Shown in pieces: positions 43,808 through 50,849 of a DNA stretch of 64,000 nt. Numbering within the stretch: the stretch's first letter is position 1; each line of letters opens with the position of its first letter. The notes below the pieces were generated by a model. The model searched no databases. It had not been told where the DNA came from and saw only the letters and a program-made list of their open reading frames with translations. A program made the position numbers and the translations under genes. The stretch comes from Spirosoma rhododendri (GTDB lineage: Bacteria > Bacteroidota > Bacteroidia > Cytophagales > Spirosomataceae), in NCBI RefSeq assembly GCF_012849055.1, contig NZ_CP051677.1, forward strand, positions 5,533,001 to 5,597,000, read 5' to 3'.

Positions 43808-44074
43808 AAACCAGCTTTCACAACCAGATTACGCAGTAACTAATTGTTTGCTAACTAACACCGTCAGCGGAAGATAACTGGTATTGGTTTAGTTGCGTAT
43901 CGACACGATTCGACGCACATCCGTCAGTTAGCTGACTCTATTAGTAGCAAGCAAAAAGAAACTGCCCATACATAATGCGCGTACCGTTTGCTACGATCTG
44001 GCACCCGGGCTAAGTCCAGAGCGTAACAGGCAAATAGTTTAACCAATTTTATAACTATCTAAAAATCAATCACC

Positions 44075-44218
44075 ATGTCTAATTTTAATCTCGATCAAGC
44101 CGAAGTAGTAGAACTGAACGCAGTAGATATGCACGAAGTAGAAGGCGGCAGTTTCTGGCAAGACGTAAAAGATTTCTTTAGTGGTATTGGGGATGGTTTT
44201 AGCCACCCCAGCAAATAA
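44075..44218 (+). CDS. Gly-Gly leader peptide, candidate bacteriocin
   Basis: A 47-residue peptide. The leader (VVELNAVDMHEVEGG) has the E-L-x-x-V-x-x-x-E-V-x-G-G pattern of class II bacteriocin leaders. The core, starting SFWQDVKDFFSGIGDGFSHP, is aromatic and amphipathic with a Gly-rich turn. No Cys. It starts an uninterrupted run of three such genes with 45 and 41 nt between them. Confidence 0.72.
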   Translation: MSNFNLDQAEVVELNAVDMHEVEGGSFWQDVKDFFSGIGDGFSHPSK

Positions 44219-44263
44219 TCAAGACGTTTCAAATCTATTTTTCATTTAATAAATAACAAACCA

Positions 44264-44386
44264 ATGATTACGTTAAGCAACACAGAACTAGAAAATATCA
44301 ACGGCGGAAGCGAAGCCACGTATAGCGCAGGACGGGCAATCGGTGAATTTTTCCGCGGATTCATGGATGCATTTGGTTATTCTTAA
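44264..44386 (+). CDS. Gly-Gly leader peptide with GxxxG core, class IIb-like
   Basis: A 40-residue peptide. A very short leader (MITLSNTELENINGG) is followed by a core beginning SEATYSAGRAIGEFFRGFMD. The segment YSAGRAIGEF contains GxxxG, the helix-helix packing motif of two-peptide (class IIb) bacteriocins. The next peptide has the matching YEAGRAVGAL, so the two could act as a pair. Confidence 0.72.
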   Translation: MITLSNTELENINGGSEATYSAGRAIGEFFRGFMDAFGYS

Positions 44387-44427
44387 TAGTCTAAAAATTA
44401 ATTTTTTCAATACAAACAAAAACTATC

Positions 44428-44586
44428 ATGAATCAAACTCTTGCTTTTAACTATTCAGTAGTTGATCTCGACGAAATGACCTTCGATGAGATGACATTGA
44501 TTGAAGGTGGTATGACCCCCTACGAGGCAGGGCGCGCAGTAGGAGCCTTGGTACAAATAGCTGCTACTATCATAGCTTTCTTGTAA
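44428..44586 (+). CDS. Gly-Gly leader peptide with GxxxG core, class IIb-like
   Basis: A 52-residue peptide. The leader (VVDLDEMTFDEMTLIEGG) is acidic and ends in Gly-Gly. The core, MTPYEAGRAVGALVQIAATI ending in IAFL, is strongly hydrophobic with a GxxxG motif like its neighbour. A hairpin follows, then the putative immunity protein. Confidence 0.74.
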   Translation: MNQTLAFNYSVVDLDEMTFDEMTLIEGGMTPYEAGRAVGALVQIAATIIAFL

Positions 44587-44603
44587 CTGCAAAACAAAGG
44601 AAT

Positions 44604-44633
44604 AAGCAGACTACCTACTCAGGTAGTCTGCTT
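44604..44633 (+). terminator. Hairpin after the bacteriocin-like genes
   Basis: A perfect 13-bp stem (AAGCAGACTACCT / AGGTAGTCTGCTT) with a 4-nt loop lies 17 nt after the stop codon. There is no T-run, so it could reduce read-through and protect the 3' end of the peptide mRNA, while letting some transcript reach 44654. Confidence 0.7.
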
Positions 44634-44653
44634 ACCATATAAATTACTCGATC

Positions 44654-44932
44654 ATGAAATTAACAACTGTCTTAGCCTACAATCGCTTTGCTAGCCTAAT
44701 AGCTGTCATTTTGCTATTTGTCACCTTTCAGATTAATGAGAAGGGTATCTTGAAAGATATATTGTCGATAGTAGTACCTACACTGTTATACGCAAATTTC
44801 TTCTTGAAAAAGAGGATTGTCGAAAATGAAACGAATTCTGCTGTTAAATTCAATTTAGGGCGGACAATACTTGAAATTGCCTTCTTGACAGCCGCAATAG
44901 TTAACATTTTGAGACTGTTGACTATTTTGTAG
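44654..44932 (+). CDS. Small integral membrane protein, putative bacteriocin immunity protein
   Basis: A 92-residue protein with three hydrophobic stretches (SLIAVILLFVTFQI, ILSIVVPTLLYANFF, ILEIAFLTAAIVNILRLL) and short charged loops. No family recognised. Its place directly after the two GxxxG peptides, its size and topology fit immunity proteins of two-peptide bacteriocins. The gene is AT-rich compared with the chromosome core, as are its peptide neighbours. Confidence 0.6.
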   Translation: MKLTTVLAYNRFASLIAVILLFVTFQINEKGILKDILSIVVPTLLYANFFLKKRIVENETNSAVKFNLGRTILEIAFLTAAIVNILRLLTIL

Positions 44933-45072
44933 AGCATCACATATACGATAGTAGCCCTAACTGTCTCCATAACGAAGGTACAGCTTTGGACCTAATCGTT
45001 GTTTCCGACGAATCGATATTAACCCTGTCAACGCAGGCTGATGCACAAAAACGACACACTTATCCTATACTC

Positions 45073-45100
45073 AGGTCGCTCCTAACGGGCGACCTTTTTT
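45073..45100 (+). terminator. Rho-independent terminator after the peptide block
   Basis: Stem AGGTCGC / GCGACCT with a 9-nt loop, followed by T6. It lies 141 nt after the membrane-protein gene and before promoter P4. The 298-nt gap between the membrane protein and HlyD genes holds only these two elements. Confidence 0.85.
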
Positions 45101-45135
45101 ATTGGCTGCATAAGCTATTCCGGCGGGTTATAGAG

Positions 45136-45181
45136 TACAACACACTGTTATTGAGCCCCGTATAGCCTCTACTGACCTTTG
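45136..45181 (+). promoter_or_regulatory. Locus promoter P4: TACAAC-N5-GTTATTGA with -7 GACCTTTG
   Basis: TACAAC (45136-45141), five bases, GTTATTGA (45147-45154), GACCTTTG (45174-45181); 38 bp from the first T to the -7 box, as in P1-P3. It serves the export genes starting at 45231, so precursors and exporter share one control. Confidence 0.7.
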
Positions 45182-45230
45182 GTATACAAAACCGGTACGC
45201 CGGAACACAGTATCCCAAACGCCAGAAACG

Positions 45231-46397
45231 ATGCAAAAACAACTTCACCCGCCTGCCGTCATCGAGCACACGACGGAGGCTTACCTGCCCCAGGTAACGG
45301 TCCGGGGGCAGCTCATCTACTGCTCCGTCGCGCTCGCCATTGTCGCGGCTCTCGTCGCCCTCCCCTTTATCCGTACCGAAGTGTCAGTACAGAGCGCGGG
45401 GATCATCCGTCCAGTCGCTGAGCGCAATGACCTCCGCCCACTGGTAGCTGGTACGGTCGCGCAGGTGCTCGTTCACGATAACCAGCCGGTGCGCCGGGGG
45501 CAGCCCATGATCCGGCTGCAAACCGAGGTGCTCGACACCAAACTCCGGCTCAATCACTCGCAGCAGGCCGAGAAACTGCTCAACATCCACGACCTCGACC
45601 GGCTCGTGCGGGCCACGCGCCACGACCTGCTCAGCGTGTCGGGTTTGCAATCGCCCCTGATCCGGCAGCAGTATGAGCAATTCCGGTTTCTGCTAACCGA
45701 GAACGTACAAACCCAAGAAAAGCGTAAGCACGAACTCGACGTTACGCAGCAGCTTTACCAGGACAAAGTGTTGGCAAAGCAGGAGTTTGAAGACAAGGAA
45801 TTTGCCCACAAAACGGCCGTGGCGCAGTATGCCGCGCAGGTCGAGCGGCAGGTGAGCGAATGGCAGGCCAGCCTGACGCAGCATCAACTCGCCCTTGATG
45901 AACTACGGGCGCAGGAACGCCAACTCCTGAACGAACGCGACCTGCACACGATCAAAGCCCCCGTCGACGGAACGGTGAGTCAACTGGCGGGGCGGTATCC
46001 AGGCAGCTACGTACAGCCGGGCGAAGTACTAGGCGTGATCTCGCCCGACTCTAATCTGCTAGTCGAATGCTACGTGTCGCCCAAAGATATCGGTCTGCTG
46101 CGCCCCGGCATGGTGGCCCGGATGCAGGTCGACGCCTTCGATTATAACCAATGGGGGTTGGTGCAGGCCAAAGTCGCCGAAGTCTCCAACGACGTCGTGG
46201 TGATGAACGAGCAGCCCGTTTTCAAAGTCCGCTGCCAGCTGTCGCAGAACTACCTGACGCTGAAAGAAGGCTACAAAGGCTACCTCAAAAAGGGCATGAC
46301 GTTGCGGGCGCGGTTCGTCGTCACCGAGCGCAGCCTGTTCGACCTCCTCTACGACAACGCCGACGACTGGCTGAATCCAAAGACGTCTAAGGTTTAA
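45231..46397 (+). CDS. HlyD-family periplasmic adaptor of the peptide exporter
   Basis: A 388-residue membrane-fusion protein. One N-terminal helix (LIYCSVALAIVAALVALPF) is followed by a lipoyl-like half-motif (AGIIRPVAERNDLRPLVAG), a long coiled coil (about 110-240, rich in Gln, Glu, Leu), the second half (LHTIKAPVDGTVSQLAGRYPG) and beta-barrel domain (VLGVISPDSNLLVECYV). It links the inner-membrane C39 ABC transporter to TolC. This is the first gene of the export operon under P4. Confidence 0.92.
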   Translation: MQKQLHPPAVIEHTTEAYLPQVTVRGQLIYCSVALAIVAALVALPFIRTEVSVQSAGIIRPVAERNDLRPLVAGTVAQVLVHDNQPVRRGQPMIRLQTEVLDTKLRLNHSQQAEKLLNIHDLDRLVRATRHDLLSVSGLQSPLIRQQYEQFRFLLTENVQTQEKRKHELDVTQQLYQDKVLAKQEFEDKEFAHKTAVAQYAAQVERQVSEWQASLTQHQLALDELRAQERQLLNERDLHTIKAPVDGTVSQLAGRYPGSYVQPGEVLGVISPDSNLLVECYVSPKDIGLLRPGMVARMQVDAFDYNQWGLVQAKVAEVSNDVVVMNEQPVFKVRCQLSQNYLTLKEGYKGYLKKGMTLRARFVVTERSLFDLLYDNADDWLNPKTSKV

Positions 46398-46435
46398 CGT
46401 CCAATGTTTAATATTTTCGCCCATAAAACACTATC

Positions 46436-46485
46436 ACATAGACGATTAACCTTAAACATCAGACCTTAAACATTAAACCTGTCCT
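46436..46485. repeat. Dispersed repeat AACCTTAAACATCAGACCTTAAAC, copy 1
   Basis: The unit at about 46448-46471 is exactly repeated at about 52329-52352, and a diverged form lies at 56812-56885. It sits between the HlyD and ABC genes. The family is a loose inverted repeat of GGTTTAA / TTAAACC units. Confidence 0.7.
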
Positions 46486-46493
46486 CACTTACC

Positions 46494-48745
46494 ATGGCTA
46501 AACAGACAATCATCAAACAGCACGATATTACCGACTGCGGGGCGGCCTGCCTGGCGTCGATAGCGGCTCACTATAACCTGATGATGCCCATTGCCCGCAT
46601 CCGGCAGATGGCATCGACCGATCAGAAAGGCACCAACGTACTCGGTATGATCGAAGCAGCTACCCGGCTGGGTTTTCAGGCGAAGGGCGTCCGCGGCACG
46701 TTCGAAAGCCTGAGTAAAATTCCTAAACCGGCTATCGCCCACGTTGTCGTCAAGGAAGTACTGCACCATTTCGTGGTCATTTACGAGGTCACCGACAAGC
46801 ACGTCGTCGTAATGGACCCCGGCCCGGGCAAGTTCATCAAACACACGCACGAGGAGTTCAAAGAACTCTGGACGGGCGTACTGATCCTGCTTCTGCCCGA
46901 CGAGCAGTTCGAAACCGGCAACGAAAAAGTATCGGCCATGCAGCGGTTCTGGCAACTGGTCCGGCCGCACCGCAGTGTGATGGTGCAGGCCCTGTTCGGC
47001 GCGCTGATCTACACCGTACTTGGGCTGTCGACGTCGATTTACGTGCAGAAAATTGTCGACAACGTCATCGTGGCAGGCAACCGGAATCTGCTCAACCTGC
47101 TCAGCGTCGTCATGATTCTGATTCTGGCGCTGCAACTGTTCATCGGTACGCTCAAGAGTATGTTCGCCCTGAAAACCGGTCAGCAAATCGACGCGCGGCT
47201 GATTTTGGGGTACTACAAGCACCTAATGAAACTGCCGCAGCAGTTCTTCGACACCATGCGCGTCGGCGAAATCATCTCGCGCATCAACGACGCAGTGAAG
47301 ATCCGGGCGTTCATCAACGATGCCGCTACGAGTCTGGTTGTCAATGTCTTTATCGTGCTGTTTTCGTTCGGTATGATGTTTACCTACGACTGGAAACTGG
47401 CCCTGATTATGCTGGCCGTCATCCCGTTTTACGCGGGTATCTATGTCGTCGTCAACCGGCTGAACAAGAAGTACCAGCGAACGCTGATGGAAGACGCAGC
47501 CGAACTGGAATCGCAACTGGTGGAGTCGCTGAACGCGATGGGCACGATCAAGCGGTTTGGGCTGGAATCGTTCGCCAACATCAAAACCGAAACGCGCTTC
47601 GTCAAGCTGTTGAAAACCATTTTCACCTCGGCCCGTAACTCGGTATGGTCGGGCAACGCGACGGAAATCGTATCGCGGCTGTTCACGATCATCCTGCTGT
47701 GGGTGGGCGCGGGTTTCGTCATCGACAATCAGATCACGCCCGGCGAACTATTGTCGTTCTACGCGCTCATCGGCTACTTCACCGGCCCGGCCAGTCAGTT
47801 GATCGGAGCTAACCGCACCGTGCAGGACGCGCTGATTGCTGCCGACCGCCTGTTCGAGATCATGGACTTGGAGCGCGAGGCCACCGAAAACAAAATCGAG
47901 CTGCAACCGGAGATGCTGGGCGACATTCGCTTCACGGAGGTGTCGTTCCGGTACGGCACCCGCACGCAGGTGTTCGACAAGCTGAGCCTGACCGTGCCGC
48001 AGGGCAAGATTACGGCGGTCGTGGGCGAAAGCGGATCGGGTAAATCGACCATGCTGTCGCTGCTGCAAAATATCTACCCCCTGCAAAGCGGCAGCATTCA
48101 CATCGGCGACTACGACATCAAACACATCAGCAACGACAGCATCCGTCGGCGGGTAAGCGTAGTGCCGCAGAAGATCGATCTATTCGCCGGCAACGTGATC
48201 GACAACGTCGCCGTGGGCGAATACCAGCCTGATATGCAGCGCATTGTCGCGATCTGCCAGCGGCTCGGCATCACCGATTTCATCGAGAAACTGCCCAACG
48301 GGTTCCATACTTACCTCGGCGAAAACGGGGCCAGCCTGTCGGGGGGCAAAAGCAGCGCATCGCCATCGCCCGCGCCCTCTACCAGAACCCCGACGTGCTG
48401 ATTCTGGACGAAGCCACGTCGTCGCTCGATTCGATTTCGGAGCAGTGCGTACAGGAAACCATCCGGCATCTGCGCGAACACAACAAGACCGTGATTCTGA
48501 TTGCGCACCGGCTCAGTACGGTCATGCACGCCGACAAAATCGTGGTGATCGAGCAGGGCAAACTCATCGAAGAAGGTACCCACACGGAACTACTACTGCG
48601 GGAAAATGCCTACTACAAACTCTGGGCGTCGCAGATGCCGCTGAGTTTTCCGTCGCTCCAACCGACCGCGCTCAACCTGATGCAAATCAGTGCCAACGGC
48701 GATCAACCTGAACCATCGATCACCCCAACCAGCCTAGTCGCATGA
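46494..48745 (+). pseudogene. C39 peptidase-containing ABC transporter (bacteriocin exporter), frameshifted
   Basis: Domain order is complete: C39 peptidase (IKQHDITDCGAACLASIAAH with the Cys, HHFVVIYEV His, MDPGPGK Asp), six-helix ABC exporter domain (about 150-430), then ATPase (VVGESGSGKSTMLSLL Walker A, LSGG signature, LILDEATSSLDS Walker B, AHRLSTV). In the G-run 48341-48346 one base is missing, so the frame breaks right after LSGG. With it the text reads LSGGQKQRIAIARALYQNP and the length is about 750, as usual. It cuts Gly-Gly leaders and exports the cores. Its last codons overlap the TolC gene by four bases. Confidence 0.92.
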
Positions 48746-50190
48746 AATTCGTCGTCTACTCCCTCCTCCTGACGGGCTGGCTCGGCGCAGCCTACGCCCA
48801 GGCACCGGCCGACGCCACGACGCCCGCAGCCGTTACCATGACGCTGGATCAATGCATTGCGCTGGCTATCGACAATCAGCCGTCGATCCGGCAGGCTCAG
48901 CTTCAGCAGCAAATCGCTGACAATACCGTTGAACAGACGCGGAAAAGCCAGTTGCCCGTCGTATCGTCGTTCACGAATCAGGGGCAAAATTTTGGGCGAA
49001 ACGTCGATCCATATACCAACTCGATTGTCAACTCGCAGATCGCCACCAACACAATGGGGCTGGGTGCCAACTGGACGGTATTCAACGGTTTTCAACTGAA
49101 AAACACGATTGTGCAGCAAAGCCTGACCGCGCAGGCCAGCCAATACGATCTGGCAGCCGCCAAAAACGCGGTGACGTTCAATGCGCTGCTGGCGTACCTA
49201 CAAGTGCTGACCGCGCAGGACCTCGACCGGGCCAGTGAGATGCAGGTAGCCGTGTCGCAGTCACTGGTCGAGCGGACGGAAAAGCTGGTGAAAGCGGGCA
49301 CGACAGCCCCGTACAACGGCTACGACGCCCGGAGCCAACTGGCAAGTGATCAGATTCAGCGCGTACAGACGCAGACCAACCTGAAAACGGCCGTGCTAAC
49401 GCTGCTTCAGGTGCTGAACCTACCCGCCACGACGCATCTATCTCTCGTCCGCGTCAGCGATACCGGCACCGTTGCCCCGGCATCGATAGCCAACGCCTAT
49501 CAGGTCTACACCCAGGCCCGAACGTTTATGCCCGACGTGCTAGCTGCCGACTTGCGTACCAAAGCAAGTCAGCTGGGCCTCAAACTGGCGAAGGGACTAG
49601 CGTACCCAACCGTTACGCTGAACGCCAACTGGGGAACGTCTTATTCCAGCGCGGCCCGGCGCAGTGTGATGACTGGCGACATGGTCGAGCAAACCACGAC
49701 TGGCTTTGTCGACGTATCGGGGCAATCGTATCCGGTGCGTGTGCTGACGCCCGTAACCGGCACGGAAGGCATTACGTATTTTCAGCAACTGGGTAACAAC
49801 CAGTACAAAAGTCTGACGCTCAGCATCCGCGTTCCGATCCTGAACGGCTTTCAGGTTCGCTACCGCACAACCAACGCCCGGTTGCAACAGCAGTTGTCAG
49901 AATCGCAGGCTGAAAGCACACGGCGGAACTTGCGGCAAGCTATCGATCAGGCAGTCGCGCAGCAGCAGAACGCCTACGAACGCTACACAGCCCTATCGGA
50001 GCAGGTCGCCACGTTGACGCAGTCGTTTCACGCGGCAGAAGCTCGTTACAACGCTGGCTTACTCCCCGCCGTCGACTATAACCTGGCAAAGAGTAACCTC
50101 GACAAAGCCACGATCAACCTGATTCAAGTGCGCTACGAGACCATCCTCCGCGACAAAATCGTACACTTCTACCAGAGCGGTACGTTGTGA
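48742..50190 (+). CDS. TolC-family outer membrane efflux protein
   Basis: A 482-residue protein with signal peptide (VVYSLLLTGWLGAAYAQ) and two repeats of the outer-membrane-efflux fold: MTLDQCIALAIDNQPSIRQA opens the first, ATTHLSLVRV and FMPDVLAADLRTKASQ open the second, and YNAGLLPAVDYNLAKSNLDKA closes it. It forms the outer-membrane channel for the HlyD/ABC pump. Start overlaps the ABC stop (ATGA), so the three export genes form one operon. Confidence 0.93.
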   Translation: MKFVVYSLLLTGWLGAAYAQAPADATTPAAVTMTLDQCIALAIDNQPSIRQAQLQQQIADNTVEQTRKSQLPVVSSFTNQGQNFGRNVDPYTNSIVNSQIATNTMGLGANWTVFNGFQLKNTIVQQSLTAQASQYDLAAAKNAVTFNALLAYLQVLTAQDLDRASEMQVAVSQSLVERTEKLVKAGTTAPYNGYDARSQLASDQIQRVQTQTNLKTAVLTLLQVLNLPATTHLSLVRVSDTGTVAPASIANAYQVYTQARTFMPDVLAADLRTKASQLGLKLAKGLAYPTVTLNANWGTSYSSAARRSVMTGDMVEQTTTGFVDVSGQSYPVRVLTPVTGTEGITYFQQLGNNQYKSLTLSIRVPILNGFQVRYRTTNARLQQQLSESQAESTRRNLRQAIDQAVAQQQNAYERYTALSEQVATLTQSFHAAEARYNAGLLPAVDYNLAKSNLDKATINLIQVRYETILRDKIVHFYQSGTL

Positions 50191-50195
50191 TTTTT

Positions 50196-50363
50196 CAACA
50201 CAGAGTCACAGAGAGCACAAAGATTTTGTCATTCAGAGCCTGCGAAAAATCTACATCAAGAACAGGAAATACTACCGGTTACCGAAGATTCTTCGCAGGC
50301 TCTGAATGACAGAAGAGTCGGAAAACTGAATACAAACTTTGTGTTCTCTGTGCCTCTGTGTTG
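50196..50363. repeat. Nested inverted repeats (CACAGAG outside, CTGCGAAGAATCT inside)
   Basis: Outer 27-bp arms (50196-50222, 50337-50363) match at 25 positions; inner 25-bp arms (50228-50252, 50286-50310) at 24. The inner pair is a diverged relative of the perfect repeat at 50744-50834, and the outer pair of the repeat at 14735. One element seems to have inserted in the loop of another. It follows the TolC stop. Confidence 0.85.
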
Positions 50364-50394
50364 AAAAAATTATCGCGTTAACTTTAGCCCCATT

Positions 50395-50727
50395 ATGGCG
50401 GAGCAGCGCGATTATTTTGAGGATGTGTATCAGGTCGTCCGGCAGGTGCCGAGCGGACGTGTGACGACCTACGGGGCCATTGCCCGGTATCTGAGTCTGC
50501 GGGCCGGTGCGCGGATGGTCGGCTGGGCGATGAACAGCTCGCACGGCCACAACGTACCCGCCCATCGGGTCGTCAACAGCCAGGGCATCTTGTCGGGCAA
50601 GCACTTCTTCGGCGGCCCAACGATTATGCAGCAGCTACTCGAAGATGAGGGTGTTCAGGTCACCGACGACCGCGTTGTCGATTTCAAAACCAAACTCTGG
50701 GACCCGTCGGAAGAGTTGGCGATGTAG
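50395..50727 (+). CDS. Alkyltransferase-like protein (ATL, MGMT fold without catalytic Cys)
   Basis: A 110-residue MGMT-fold protein: VVRQVPSGRVTTYGAIARYL, VGWAMNSS, and VPAHRVVNSQG in place of the PCHRV active site, so Ala replaces the alkyl-accepting Cys. ATLs bind O6-alkylguanine in DNA without repairing it and hand it to nucleotide excision repair. Length matches ATLs, which lack the N-terminal domain of Ogt/Ada. A TAACTTTA box near 50377 may be its -7. Confidence 0.9.
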   Translation: MAEQRDYFEDVYQVVRQVPSGRVTTYGAIARYLSLRAGARMVGWAMNSSHGHNVPAHRVVNSQGILSGKHFFGGPTIMQQLLEDEGVQVTDDRVVDFKTKLWDPSEELAM

Positions 50728-50743
50728 TCAATTTTTGTACAAT

Positions 50744-50834
50744 CTCTGTCATCCCGAGCTTGCGAGGGATCTTCGGTAATAGGCGGTTTTTCCTACTTCT
50801 ACCGAAGATCCCTCGCAAGCTCGGGATGACAGAG
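50744..50834. repeat. 35-bp perfect inverted repeat between ATL and GH125 genes
   Basis: Arms 50744-50778 and 50800-50834 are perfect, with a 21-nt loop. The text (GTCATCCCGAGCTTGCGAGG) belongs to a family seen across many Bacteroidota genomes. It lies between convergent genes and may terminate both. Confidence 0.9.
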
Positions 50835-50849
50835 AACCTAACAAAACGC

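Noticed and set aside
43808..44074. Further short peptide gene between 43670 and 44075
   Set aside because: The only ATG-started frames are a dozen codons or so and have no leader motif; nothing coding is supported.
45179..45421. An 80-codon frame at the start of the HlyD gene
   Set aside because: Out-of-frame shadow of the HlyD gene; it begins at the -7 box of promoter P4.
22880..48745. Programmed ribosomal frameshifting in the five broken genes
   Set aside because: The breaks are in different protein contexts, without a shared slippery site or pseudoknot, and always need one extra base in a plain G/C run. Sequence error or mutation is simpler.
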